Source of the DNA: Bin87 sp965219925
GTDB lineage: Bacteria; Chloroflexota; Dehalococcoidia; Lucifugimonadales; UBA3495
DNA length: 64,000 bases
Reading direction: 5' to 3'
NCBI GenBank assembly: GCA_965219925.1
Contig: OZ244795.1
Span: 1,736,001-1,800,000, forward strand
Shown here: piece after piece, positions 1 to 7,419 of the stretch
How the letters are laid out: the number at the start of each line of letters is the position of its first letter
How positions within the stretch are numbered: position 1 is the stretch's first letter
The notes under the pieces: generated by a model
Told to the model about the DNA's origin: nothing
The model's input: only the letters and a program-made list of their open reading frames with translations
Databases searched by the model: none
Position numbers and translations under genes: made by a program

Positions 1-479
1 ATTGTGAAAGGAATCACCGAAATGGTGAAAAGATTGCTCGTTCTTTGTACCACTGTGAGACTAATCCCGTCAACCGAGATAAACCCCTTCTCAACGATGT
101 AAGGAACCAGCGACGACGGGGCTTCAATTTCCATGATGTAACAGTCCGCTTCCGGAGTGAATCCGGATACCGTCCCAGTCCCGTCCACGTGCCCCTGAAC
201 GATGTGCCCGCCCATGCGGTCCGACGCCAGCAATGCCCGCTCCAGGTTCACCGCGCCGCCCGCAGAGACTTGACTCAACGAAGTGCGGCGTAACGTTTCC
301 GGAGCCAGGTCCACGGCGAAGCTGCCGGAATCGAATTCCACCACCGTCAGGCAAGCGCCGTTAACCGCGATGCTGTCACCCAGCTTCACGTCGCCGGTCA
401 CCGTTTGCGCTTTTACCGCCAGCCGATATTGCGACAGCTCAGCGACCCTGCCAACTTCCTCCACAATTCCCGTAAACAT
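1..479 (-). CDS. ribE: riboflavin synthase alpha chain, 3' end outside window
   Basis: Riboflavin synthase converts two 6,7-dimethyl-8-ribityllumazine molecules into riboflavin in the cytoplasm. About 159 codons are visible and the reading frame is still open at base 1, so the C-terminal part lies beyond the window. The protein begins MFTGIVEEVG, the family's diagnostic N-terminus, and carries NGACLTVV and GHIVQGHVDG, typical of the first lumazine-binding barrel. The ATG at 479 overlaps the TAA of ribD by one base, so the two genes are translationally coupled in one minus-strand operon. The start is certain from the N-terminal motif. Confidence 0.95.
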   Translation of the reverse strand, partial: MFTGIVEEVGRVAELSQYRLAVKAQTVTGDVKLGDSIAVNGACLTVVEFDSGSFAVDLAPETLRRTSLSQVSAGGAVNLERALLASDRMGGHIVQGHVDGTGTVSGFTPEADCYIMEIEAPSSLVPYIVEKGFISVDGISLTVVQRTSNLFTISVIPFT

Positions 480-1627
480 TATTCACTCCCCCGGTGCGGA
501 TATCCGGTGATTAACCAATCCGGCCCTATCTGTTCCAGCCTGGTTTCCCGTAAATCCCACACGTCTCTCATACTTCCGGCTCCCCGCCCTTCAATGGGCG
601 ACCTGGCGTCCATTCCACCAATCAGCATGGCGCCAATAAAGACATGAACCTTGTCTATCAAACCGGCATCCAGCATCGACCCAAGGATAGTACCGCCGCC
701 TTCTACCAGCACGTTAACCAGCCCCAAATTGCCCAGGTGCGCCAACATACCCGCCAGATCTACCCGCCAGTCCTCTCCTGGGAACTGGCACACTTCAGCT
801 CCAGCCGACTGCAAGTCACCAACCCGCCCCGTTGCGGCGTTCCCTCCCACCGCGACTATAGTTCGACCGGGCTCTTGCAACATTCGGGCCCCAACCGGAG
901 TGCGTGCCTCGCTGTCCACCACCACCCTGACCGGTTGCAGGTGCGCGGCCAGTGGCCGACCCTCGGCATCCCGGGCTGTCAACTGCGGGTCATCGGCCAA
1001 CACGGTCTCAATCCCCACCACGATAGCATCCAGTTCCTTGCGCATTTCCTGCACGCGTGACCGCGCCGGCTCCCCGGTTATCCACTTGGAATCGCCGGTG
1101 TGGGTCGCAATCTTTCCGTCGAGACTCATGGCGAACTTTGCCACCACGAAGGGCTGACCCGTAACCACGTGCTTCGCAAACCCTTCATACAATTCTACCG
1201 TTTCCGGCGTTGGCACATAACCTGCGCTGATGCCCGCCGCCCGCAGCGCCGCCGCGCCGCCGCCCGACACCCGGGGGTTGGGATCGGTAGCGCCATAAAA
1301 CACCTGCGCAATCCCGGCCGCGATGACGGCATCGGTGCATGGCGGAGTGCGCCCGTAATGACAGCAGGGTTCCAGCGTGCAATAGAGCACCGCTCCGTTC
1401 GCGTCGCCACCGGCCTGCTCTAGCGCCCCGATCTCCGCGTGGCGTTGGCCCGGCGGCAGCGTAGATCCTTCGCCCACTATGCGGCCATCCTTCACTACCA
1501 CCGCGCCCACTGCCGGATTGGGGCTCGTCGAGCCCAACGCGCCCCGGGCCAGTGAGATAGCCCTGCTCATGTATTTCGTATCGGGATGAGTCAATGCCAA
1601 GCCGGTTTTGTTACAGGGCAATCGCAT
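479..1627 (-). CDS. ribD: bifunctional riboflavin deaminase/reductase RibD
   Basis: RibD carries out steps two and three of riboflavin synthesis: deamination of the pyrimidine and NADPH-dependent reduction of its ribosyl side chain. The N-terminal deaminase domain shows TSPNPAVGAVVVKDG, the zinc-site HAE and the PCC motif in TLEPCCHYGRTPPC. The C-terminal half is the reductase domain, with SLDGKIAT and NVLVEGGGT. About 382 residues is normal for the family. The start is uncertain: I used ATG at 1627, which lies inside a 12-bp inverted repeat at the edge of a dispersed repeat. A TTG at 1636 or a start nearer to residue 10 is also possible, and none has a clear ribosome site. ribE follows with a one-base overlap. 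Confidence 0.95.
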   Translation of the reverse strand: MRLPCNKTGLALTHPDTKYMSRAISLARGALGSTSPNPAVGAVVVKDGRIVGEGSTLPPGQRHAEIGALEQAGGDANGAVLYCTLEPCCHYGRTPPCTDAVIAAGIAQVFYGATDPNPRVSGGGAAALRAAGISAGYVPTPETVELYEGFAKHVVTGQPFVVAKFAMSLDGKIATHTGDSKWITGEPARSRVQEMRKELDAIVVGIETVLADDPQLTARDAEGRPLAAHLQPVRVVVDSEARTPVGARMLQEPGRTIVAVGGNAATGRVGDLQSAGAEVCQFPGEDWRVDLAGMLAHLGNLGLVNVLVEGGGTILGSMLDAGLIDKVHVFIGAMLIGGMDARSPIEGRGAGSMRDVWDLRETRLEQIGPDWLITGYPHRGSE

Positions 1628-1834
1628 ATGAACCAATTAACCACCGTCATTCCCGCTAACCACCGTCATTCCCGCGAAAGCGGGAATCCAGAGAGTCGGG
1701 AGGTGGCTAATTTCTGGATAGTTATGCTTATTTGAACCACTGGATTCCCGCTTTCGCGGGAATGACTGGAAATGTCAACAGAACCTGGACTCCGGCTTTC
1801 GCCGGAGTGACGTGGCTGCAATTTCATATGCGAT
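1621..1834. repeat. dispersed repeat bounded by 12-bp inverted repeat
   Basis: The intergenic stretch between ribD and dcd holds several copies of a hairpin unit, GTCATTCCCGCGAAAGCGGG and its complement (near 1668-1690 and 1742-1765), plus a degenerate unit near 1790-1812. The whole block is bounded by a perfect 12-bp inverted repeat, ATCGCATATGAA at 1621-1632 and TTCATATGCGAT at 1823-1834. The same hairpin unit recurs at 12507-12535. It appears to be a non-coding mobile or REP-like element, which is an inference from the ends and the recurrence. The left end overlaps the probable ribD start codon. Confidence 0.7.
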
Positions 1835-1855
1835 AACCCTGGGTTTTATTACTCG

Positions 1856-2425
1856 TTAACTATCGCTGAAGTCTCGATGATATCGGCTGGCCGTAGGCCC
1901 GGTCTGGCCCTGGTACTTGCTCCCCAGCTCCGGCGAACCGTACAAACGATCCGCCGGCGTGCTGAGCTGCAAAAACGAAATCTGGCCGATCTTCATGCCG
2001 TAGTAAAGCGCGATCGGAAGCCGGGCCACGTTGCTCAACTCCAGTGTCAGCCGTCCGCTCCATCCCGGATCCACAAACCCGGCGGTGCTGTGTATCAACA
2101 ACCCTATCCGACCCAGGCTGCTTTTCCCTTCCAAGCGAGCCACCAGGTCGTCCGGCAGTTCAATGTGCTCCAGTGTACTGCCCAGCACGAACTCCCCGGG
2201 ATGCAGCATGAAGGGTGTTTCGGCGTCTATCTCCACCGGCTCGGTGAGATCGTCCAGCGCATGACGCACGTCGATGTAAGGCTGCCGTGAGTTGGAGAAA
2301 ACCAGGAAGCGGCTATCCAGGTGCAGGTCGATGCTGGCCGGCTGCACGTCGTCCAGATCAATGGGATCGACGACAATTCGCCCCTGGGCGATTTGGTGGC
2401 GAATAGAGTGGTCGCTCAATACCAT
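1856..2425 (-). CDS. dcd: dCTP deaminase, probably bifunctional dCTP deaminase/dUTPase
   Basis: This enzyme makes dUMP or dUTP from dCTP for thymidylate synthesis. The 189-residue protein begins MVLSDHSI and contains PASIDLHL, GEFVLGST, EGKSSLGRIGL, HSTAGFVDPGWSG and a C-terminal SKYQGQTGPTAS. The STAGF form of the central motif and the SKYQGQ tail match the actinobacterial bifunctional enzyme, which also hydrolyses dUTP, rather than the monofunctional enterobacterial form. The dual activity is inferred from these motifs. The start is the only ATG that preserves the conserved N-terminus. It stands alone on the minus strand between a repeat block and the SIMPL gene. Confidence 0.93.
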   Translation of the reverse strand: MVLSDHSIRHQIAQGRIVVDPIDLDDVQPASIDLHLDSRFLVFSNSRQPYIDVRHALDDLTEPVEIDAETPFMLHPGEFVLGSTLEHIELPDDLVARLEGKSSLGRIGLLIHSTAGFVDPGWSGRLTLELSNVARLPIALYYGMKIGQISFLQLSTPADRLYGSPELGSKYQGQTGPTASRYHRDFSDS

Positions 2426-2563
2426 TCCGAATCACCTGCCCCGAACACCGTCACGCCCGACGCTACCGCAGCCGGCCTGCTCGCATACCCCGGTCTCGCT
2501 GCCGGTCGTTTCGTCGATTGTGGACGGTTCGCCATAATTTGTGTCGTCGCCCCGCGTGTGCCC

Positions 2564-3505
2564 CTAACGCAATTCATACACTCCATACACTAGCACGGTA
2601 ATCGCGTCCTGGCCCGCGCTGATCGGCGTATCGAAGGATGCTGCTGCTTCTAATGCAAAGGTTCGATAATCGTCGGCGCCAAACTGCCCGCCACCTCCCA
2701 CGTTTTCAGTTATCTTCTTCAACTCGCCCAATTCTCGACCCGCAAACCGTGCCAGTTGCGCGGCTTTTTCGCTCATATCTTCGACCGCGTTCTCTCGGGC
2801 TTCCGTTTCCAGCGCACCGGTTTCGGAAAACGCAAAATCCAGATTGTTGAATACGATGTTGTCACCCCCGGCAGCGATGCTCGCGTCGATCACGTCCCCC
2901 ACCGCCGATATTTCCCGCACCGTAACCCGTAGCGAATTCACCACGGTGTAGCCCTTGAACCGTGTTTCATTCTGCGAGTAGTCATAATCCGGGCGGATGG
3001 TAAACCGGACCGTCGATATGTCCTCGGCAGCAACAGTATTTGCCATCAGCGCATCCACCACCTTTTGCGCTGTCGCCGCCGCCGTGTTCCTGGCTTCCGA
3101 CACCGTGTCGGCGGTAACTGAAACGCCCAGCGAAAGCACGGCGATGTCGGGTATCCCCACGGCGCTGCCAACCCCGGCAACCTCCACGACGTCCACATCG
3201 TCAACATCCTGCTGATTCACCGTGGCCGCGCCGGCGTTGGTTTCGGATTTCACCGTCATGGGCAACGTCGCGGTGGTTGGGTTCGCGTCGGCGGCGTCGG
3301 TTCCCGTTGCAGAGCCAGCCGACCCATCGGACGTCGGCTCCCCGCCGTTGTCACCCGCTGTTGACCCGGTGTTGGCGGAAATTACCGATGCCGGCGTTGG
3401 TTGTCCACCACAGGCCGCCAGCCCCAGCAATATCAGGGCCGCCCCAAATATCAACAATCCGGTTTTCACGCGCTTTCGTTGCATTTTCATCAATCGTCCC
3501 ATCAT
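2564..3505 (-). CDS. SIMPL-domain (DUF541) lipoprotein
   Basis: A 313-residue secreted protein of unknown biochemical role. The N-terminus has basic residues, a hydrophobic stretch and LAAC at about residue 32, a lipobox with the lipid-attachment cysteine. A Thr/Ser/Gly/Ala-rich linker follows up to about residue 95, and then a SIMPL/DUF541 domain begins with GVGSAVGIPDIAVLSLGVS, followed by VVNSLRVTVR and the C-terminal ITVLVYGVYEL. The domain is known from periplasmic proteins such as BP26 and YggE. Its ATG overlaps the TGA of the acyl-CoA dehydrogenase (ATGA), so the two genes are co-transcribed, though no functional link is evident. Confidence 0.88.
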   Translation of the reverse strand: MMGRLMKMQRKRVKTGLLIFGAALILLGLAACGGQPTPASVISANTGSTAGDNGGEPTSDGSAGSATGTDAADANPTTATLPMTVKSETNAGAATVNQQDVDDVDVVEVAGVGSAVGIPDIAVLSLGVSVTADTVSEARNTAAATAQKVVDALMANTVAAEDISTVRFTIRPDYDYSQNETRFKGYTVVNSLRVTVREISAVGDVIDASIAAGGDNIVFNNLDFAFSETGALETEARENAVEDMSEKAAQLARFAGRELGELKKITENVGGGGQFGADDYRTFALEAAASFDTPISAGQDAITVLVYGVYELR

Positions 3506-4740
3506 CCTTGAAAGTTCACTCGACCACTCAGCAGTGCCCTTGCCATCACAAATTTGTGAATTTCAGACGTTCCCCCGCCGATTCGAGCGTGGCGCAACAT
3601 GTGATACCAGTGGGCTATCGGCATGTCCAGGGTTTCGCCCATTCCGCCGAAAATCTGCATGATCTTGTCAATACTGCGCCATCCCCATTCACCGGCGGCA
3701 TATTTCACCATCGACGCCTCCACCCTCACGTCTTCCCCCGCGTCGGCTCGGGCCGCCGTTTCGCGGGCCACCGAGCGCAGGGCGATGATGTCCATGTATA
3801 CGTCCGTCAGCATCCACTGGATCGCCTGTCGGTCCGCAATTGGACGCCCGTAGGTTACCCGCTGCTGAGACCAGTCGATAGCCATCTCCAGGGCGCGCGA
3901 TAGAATGCCCAGCGCCATCGACCCCCGCAGCAGCCGGTCATGGTGAACCAGCCATTGTTGCCCTAACGTGAAACCGCCACCCACTTCGCCCAGCACCTGA
4001 GTTTGCGGCACGCGCACGTTGTCCATGTGAATGTAGTATTGCTGAGCTTTCGTCGGGACTATCCACACCCTGATTGGTTCAAAACTCACCCCCTTGGTCG
4101 GGTTGTCAATGATGAACATCGTAATCCCGCCCCGCTGTCGTTTGTCCGGGTCGGTTATCGCCTGCACCAGCAGAAAGTCGGCGGACGCGGCCCCGGAAAT
4201 AAACATCTTGGTGCCATTCAGTATCCAGTCATCGCCGTCGCGTACCGCACGGGTCTGCATCATCCCGCCGGGATCCGACCCCGCCTGCGGTTCGGTTTGT
4301 CCGAACGAGTAGTACAGGTCCCCGTTTATGGCGGGGTACAGATACTTTTCCTCCTGTTCGGGTGTGCAGGCCCCAATCATGAACATCGGCACCGGAGAAG
4401 TCGGAAGATGCACGATGCTTTTGTGCACTTCTTCCTCCAGCACCAGATGCCCCAGCGCGCCCATGCCGCCGCCGCCGTATTCTTCCGGCACAAACGACGT
4501 GTAGATGCCGGTTTGCTTGGAAACACTGTTCAGTCGATTCCACTGCTCACGCGACAACGTTCCCAAAACCCCGGGTACGGTTTCTAAAACCCCGCGAGGC
4601 GCGCCATTATCCGGTTCACCTTCTTGAGGAGGATTCGCCAGGTATTCCGGCTCCAGCGGAATACACTCGTCCCGCACAATCTGGCGAACCGTGTTTTTCA
4701 GTGCGTCGAGTTCTGGTGGCAATCCGATTTCTTGGGTCAT
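3502..4740 (-). CDS. acyl-CoA dehydrogenase family protein
   Basis: A 412-residue flavoprotein of the acyl-CoA dehydrogenase fold. It shows YYSFGQTEPQAGSDPGG (flavin- and substrate-binding region, about residues 145-161), WILNGTKMFISGA, RVTYGRPIADRQAIQ and the C-terminal RIGGGTSEIHKFVMAR. Known members oxidise acyl-CoA thioesters using FAD and pass electrons to ETF. In the C-terminal loop, where many members have a catalytic Glu (YEGTSEI), this protein has GGGTSEI. At the alternative position it has HDRLL rather than a Glu. The catalytic base is therefore unclear, and the substrate may not be a standard acyl-CoA. The gene heads an operon with the SIMPL lipoprotein (4-base overlap). Confidence 0.9.
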   Translation of the reverse strand: MTQEIGLPPELDALKNTVRQIVRDECIPLEPEYLANPPQEGEPDNGAPRGVLETVPGVLGTLSREQWNRLNSVSKQTGIYTSFVPEEYGGGGMGALGHLVLEEEVHKSIVHLPTSPVPMFMIGACTPEQEEKYLYPAINGDLYYSFGQTEPQAGSDPGGMMQTRAVRDGDDWILNGTKMFISGAASADFLLVQAITDPDKRQRGGITMFIIDNPTKGVSFEPIRVWIVPTKAQQYYIHMDNVRVPQTQVLGEVGGGFTLGQQWLVHHDRLLRGSMALGILSRALEMAIDWSQQRVTYGRPIADRQAIQWMLTDVYMDIIALRSVARETAARADAGEDVRVEASMVKYAAGEWGWRSIDKIMQIFGGMGETLDMPIAHWYHMLRHARIGGGTSEIHKFVMARALLSGRVNFQG

Positions 4741-4858
4741 GGGCGCTCCGAAAGATGTTTACGAATTGTGTAGAGAGATTCAGCCGCGGATTCAGCCAGC
4801 AGTCGTCGGGATTGCCGGCTCAAAACCGGAAACCCCGCCAGCGAGACGACCGGCGCAA

Positions 4859-5068
4859 TCAGTGGAACGGACAAGCGTATTTGAGAGCCACGATCGCCGC
4901 ATTATCTTCGCCGGCCGTCGCCAGCCGATTTACGTATTCTCCATTGCCGTCCGCCGATGTTGCCGCGATCACTTCCATAACGGAGCCAACCGTACCGAAC
5001 ACCACGGCGAAGGCCATGATAGATAACACGCTTATCCCGATGATCTTACGTTTCATTGCCAGCAACAA
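4859..5068 (-). CDS. small hypothetical exported or membrane protein
   Basis: A 69-codon frame beginning MLLAMKRKIIGISVL, with a positive N-terminus and one hydrophobic segment (about residues 8-35) that could be a signal peptide or membrane anchor. A short polar tail ends in KYACPFH. No family was recognised and no strong ribosome site is visible. The hydrophobic, Lys-led N-terminus argues for a real small exported protein, but a random frame cannot be excluded. The ATG at 5056 (MKRKIIG) is an equally good start. It lies upstream of the acyl-CoA dehydrogenase on the same strand. Confidence 0.35.
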   Translation of the reverse strand: MLLAMKRKIIGISVLSIMAFAVVFGTVGSVMEVIAATSADGNGEYVNRLATAGEDNAAIVALKYACPFH

Positions 5069-5204
5069 CCATTAACGAACCAGCGATAACGAACCAACGA
5101 TATTGGATCACGAGCCATTGTCCTCCACCATTTTATTACAGCAGCCCCGCACGCGCCATCACCGCCATCTTCACGACCGGGCCTTTTCAAAGTTGTGGAA
5201 ATTA

Positions 5205-5460
5205 ACTACCCGCTCATCCTGACCTGTCGAAGGACCGTCCCTTCCCCCTCTCCCTCGATGGGAGAGGGTTGGGGTGAGGGTGAGCCCCCGCTCATCCTGA
5301 GCCTGTCGAAAGATCATCGCGAGCTTGTCGAGGGACGTGGCAATCTCGATGAGGCTGTACACACGCTGACGAACCGCCGTTGCTTCAACGGGATTGCCAC
5401 GTCGCTACGCTCCTCGCAATGACAGAAGGCAAGGACTGGAGTTCCGCAATTTTTACTCGT
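5205..5460. repeat. composite of three dispersed repeat types
   Basis: This gene-free stretch carries, in order: CTCATCCTGACCTGTCGAAGGA; a CCCTCTCCC...GGGAGAGGG hairpin (5240-5270) followed by GGGGTGAGGG; a second CTCATCCTGAGCCTGTCGAA (5292-5311); and then a GGCAATCTCGATGAGG...GGGATTGCCACG hairpin ending in CTCCTCGCAATGACAGAAGG (5338-5430). The right flank GGCAAGGACTGGAGTTCCGCAA is the reverse complement of the left arm of the element at 29511-29667, so the last part is a diverged copy of that family. Confidence 0.75.
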
Positions 5461-5482
5461 TACGGGTAATTACGGACAGACG

Positions 5483-5514
5483 AAAGCCCCGTTGCAAGGC
5501 GCAGCGGGGCTTTT
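5483..5514 (-). terminator. bidirectional intrinsic terminator
   Basis: A nine-base stem, AAAGCCCCG (5483-5491) with CGGGGCTTT (5505-5513), encloses a 13-base loop. T runs follow on the plus strand and A runs precede it. It sits just past the end of the ABM-domain gene at 5536 and probably terminates that minus-strand transcript. The symmetrical A/T flanks would also allow it to act on the plus strand. Confidence 0.7.
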
Positions 5515-5535
5515 CTGTGAGGCCACCCTTTCGGG

Positions 5536-5832
5536 TCAGTCAGTTGAGCTGATCTCGAAGTGTTTCACCCAGTATTCGCCACGGTAGAGATGCTCCACCT
5601 CGCGGGCGATGTTGGCGCGGAAGTCGCTGGTTTCATAGTTGCGCAGGTGGTCGAGGGTTTCCCAAACGCTGACGCTGATGCCCTCGTCGGGGTCCTCGGT
5701 GCTGCGGATGAGCTGGCGTTCTCGCAGTCCCTCGGGGCGATGGTTTTCTACGGTTACGCGTTCGTGGTAATGCCTTTCAAATTCTTCCCATGAACCGGCG
5801 CGCAGCTTGCCCCAAACCATTCTGACAAACAT
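5536..5832 (-). CDS. antibiotic biosynthesis monooxygenase (ABM) domain protein
   Basis: A 98-residue single-domain protein beginning MFVRMVWGKLRAGSWEEF, followed by GLRERQLIRSTEDP, GISVSVWETLDHLRNYE and a C-terminal YWVKHFEI. The pattern of four beta strands with the W-E-S/T-x-D-x-x-x-x-Y signature matches the ferredoxin-like dimeric alpha/beta barrel of ABM/quinol monooxygenase and related stress proteins. The substrate is unknown, and many members are not monooxygenases at all. It is a single-gene unit with a terminator immediately downstream. Confidence 0.7.
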   Translation of the reverse strand: MFVRMVWGKLRAGSWEEFERHYHERVTVENHRPEGLRERQLIRSTEDPDEGISVSVWETLDHLRNYETSDFRANIAREVEHLYRGEYWVKHFEISSTD

Positions 5833-6025
5833 AATCCTTGCTAACCTCCTCGGGTGTTGCGGTGGGTGTTGCGGAGATGGATGTTACGGATGCGGGAACC
5901 GCAGGGTGGATCGGCTGCCGGGTCCCGCATTGGAAATCGTAGATTGTTGAAGGCGACGGAAATTGACGGCGATGAGGCGGGCCCGGATTGATTGGGCGCT
6001 CGATGCCAGGCGCTGGTTCCGATGC

Positions 6026-6715
6026 CTAATGCTCCAGGTCGCCGGCGGCGTGGGTGATAATGCGAGCCGCGGTGTCTGAAGCCATGTGCCCCATGTCCAG
6101 CATAATGTGGTAGAGCGTTGGATCGAGCGGGGAAACCTTGAAGAATTTTTGGAAGAACTTTACCCTTGCTTCTTCCAGGTCTTCCAGGTAGGAACGAGAT
6201 TCGGACTCGGTAAGATGTTCGCGTTCCATGATGGTTTCGATCCGTTTTTCCATGGGTGCCATGATGCCCACGTGGAGCACTCCGGGGGTGTCTCCCAGGA
6301 TGACGTTGGCGCCGCGGCCGATGATGACGACGTGGCCGGCCTGGGCGAGATTGCGGACCACCTCGGTGGTGGTATCAATGAAAACCTGGTCGTTGACGCG
6401 TTGAACCCGCGAGGAGGATTCGCCGGCCAATTCAAGATAGGTTTCAGGTAGTGTTTCGATGCCGGCGCCCAGGTCGTAATCGCCGGAGACGGCGGCGCGT
6501 TCTAGAACACGTCCTAACAGGGCGGTTACCCGATCGCCGAATCGCTCGACCCGCTGTTCCTTGGCGATGAGATTGGATACCGGAGAACCGATAATCCGGG
6601 CTGCCTCAGCAAACACCATGCGGTCGACGTAATTGAGGGTGAGGTCTCGGGCGACCATTTGCCCCACTTCGATTGAACCGGCGCCGATGGGACCGTTTAT
6701 GGTAATGACCGGCAT
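6026..6715 (-). CDS. cytidylate kinase-like family protein
   Basis: A 229-residue P-loop NTPase of the cytidylate-kinase-like (AAK6 / Cytidylate_kin2) group. The N-terminus ITINGPIGAGSIEVGQMVA is a variant nucleotide-binding loop in which the usual GKS/T is GSI. Later features are YVDRMVFAEAAR, VIIGRGANVIL (about residue 133) and a helical lid with EREHLTESESRSYLEDLEEAR. The family is common in Chloroflexota and Deltaproteobacteria and its substrate is not established. The absence of the P-loop lysine suggests altered or lost phosphoryl transfer. The gene is a single unit; upstream lies a hairpin at 6803-6835. Confidence 0.75.
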   Translation of the reverse strand: MPVITINGPIGAGSIEVGQMVARDLTLNYVDRMVFAEAARIIGSPVSNLIAKEQRVERFGDRVTALLGRVLERAAVSGDYDLGAGIETLPETYLELAGESSSRVQRVNDQVFIDTTTEVVRNLAQAGHVVIIGRGANVILGDTPGVLHVGIMAPMEKRIETIMEREHLTESESRSYLEDLEEARVKFFQKFFKVSPLDPTLYHIMLDMGHMASDTAARIITHAAGDLEH

Positions 6716-6802
6716 AATGCTACCTCCGCGACGGATTTGCGCCCAACGGAATTGCGTTTAACATACTTGGGGTGAATATGGCAACCAATCGGCCAGCCTG
6801 GG

Positions 6803-6835
6803 GGGTTCGAGTACGGAGAATGATGCCTCGAACCC
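6803..6835 (-). other. hairpin upstream of the cytidylate-kinase-like gene
   Basis: A nine-base perfect stem, GGGTTCGAG (6803-6811) with CTCGAACCC (6827-6835), has a 15-base loop. On the minus strand it would lie in the leader of the gene starting at 6715. It is not a tRNA, because no cloverleaf surrounds it. It may be a leader structure or a repeat remnant. Confidence 0.4.
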
Positions 6836-6992
6836 GGATGGTATGATAATAACATACCAACAATTCGCGACCGGAAGCGTGGTTGCGCATATTGCCGAAA
6901 ACCGTGGTCGTGGCGGTGGAAACAGTGGGATCGGATGGTGTGATTAACGGGAAGTTCGGGATCGATCCGGGGCGCGGATTGCCGTTGAAATA

Positions 6993-7225
6993 CTCACCCG
7001 CACCCACTTTGTCAAACCAAACTGGCCTACTGTGATGGCTAAGGGCGCCCACCCCCACCTGTCATTGCGAGGAGCGCAGCCGCTCATGGTGAGCCTGTCG
7101 AACCACGTGGCAATCTCGTTGAGGTTTACACACGTAGGCAAACCACCATTGCTACGGCGACGAGATTGCCAACCCCCGCATCGAGTACGGGGTCGCAATG
7201 ATAGATTAAAGCGGGTTCGCGTGAG
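6993..7225. repeat. MITE-like element, family A, copy 1
   Basis: A non-coding element with terminal inverted repeats: CTCACCCGCACCCACTTT (6993-7010) and, at the right end, the complement of CTCACGCGAACCCGCTTT (7208-7225), matching at 15 of 18 positions. The interior has the recurring GTCATTGCGAGGAGCGCAGC and GGCAATCTCGTTGAGG, with GAGATTGCC on the other side. Related copies lie at 24991-25168, 50411-50565 and 59409-59601. The flanks GTTGAAATA and ATCGAAATA may be a decayed target duplication. No transposase is encoded. Confidence 0.75.
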
Positions 7226-7238
7226 AATCGAAATAATG

Positions 7239-7268
7239 TTGACAAAAGGGGGCTTTCGGCGATATGAT
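7239..7268 (+). promoter_or_regulatory. sigma-70-type promoter of the DUF1800 operon
   Basis: TTGACA (7239-7244) and TATGAT (7263-7268) are separated by 18 bases, a near-consensus housekeeping promoter. It lies about 150 bases before the ATG at 7420, with the mobile element ending at 7225 directly upstream. It is one of the clearest promoters in the window. Confidence 0.7.
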
Positions 7269-7419
7269 TATAAACTGATAACAGTTCCGCAGTTTGACGA
7301 GCACCGCTGTTGGCGGCGTCGCGTTTGAGGTTGCGGAAAAGGTTCATTTTGCGGTATATTTCGACCATAAAACAGTCTATCGGGACGAACATCCCCAAAG
7401 GACAATAAAGGAGGAACCA

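Noticed and set aside
1640..1820. Regular GTCATTCCCGCG-type repeats considered as a CRISPR array.
   Set aside because: The units are hairpins without uniform spacers, and no cas genes are present anywhere in the window.
5121..5175. A short minus-strand coding-like stretch ending in MAVMARAGLL and stop.
   Set aside because: Only about 15 codons are visible before a repeat block, so it could be the end of a lost gene or chance.
6803..6835. A GGGTTCGAG hairpin that could suggest a tRNA T-arm.
   Set aside because: No acceptor, D or anticodon arms surround it; it is an isolated stem-loop.
6720..7058. A 112-codon minus-strand frame between the cytidylate-kinase-like gene and DUF1800.
   Set aside because: It runs through a repeat element and shows no family pattern or ribosome site.
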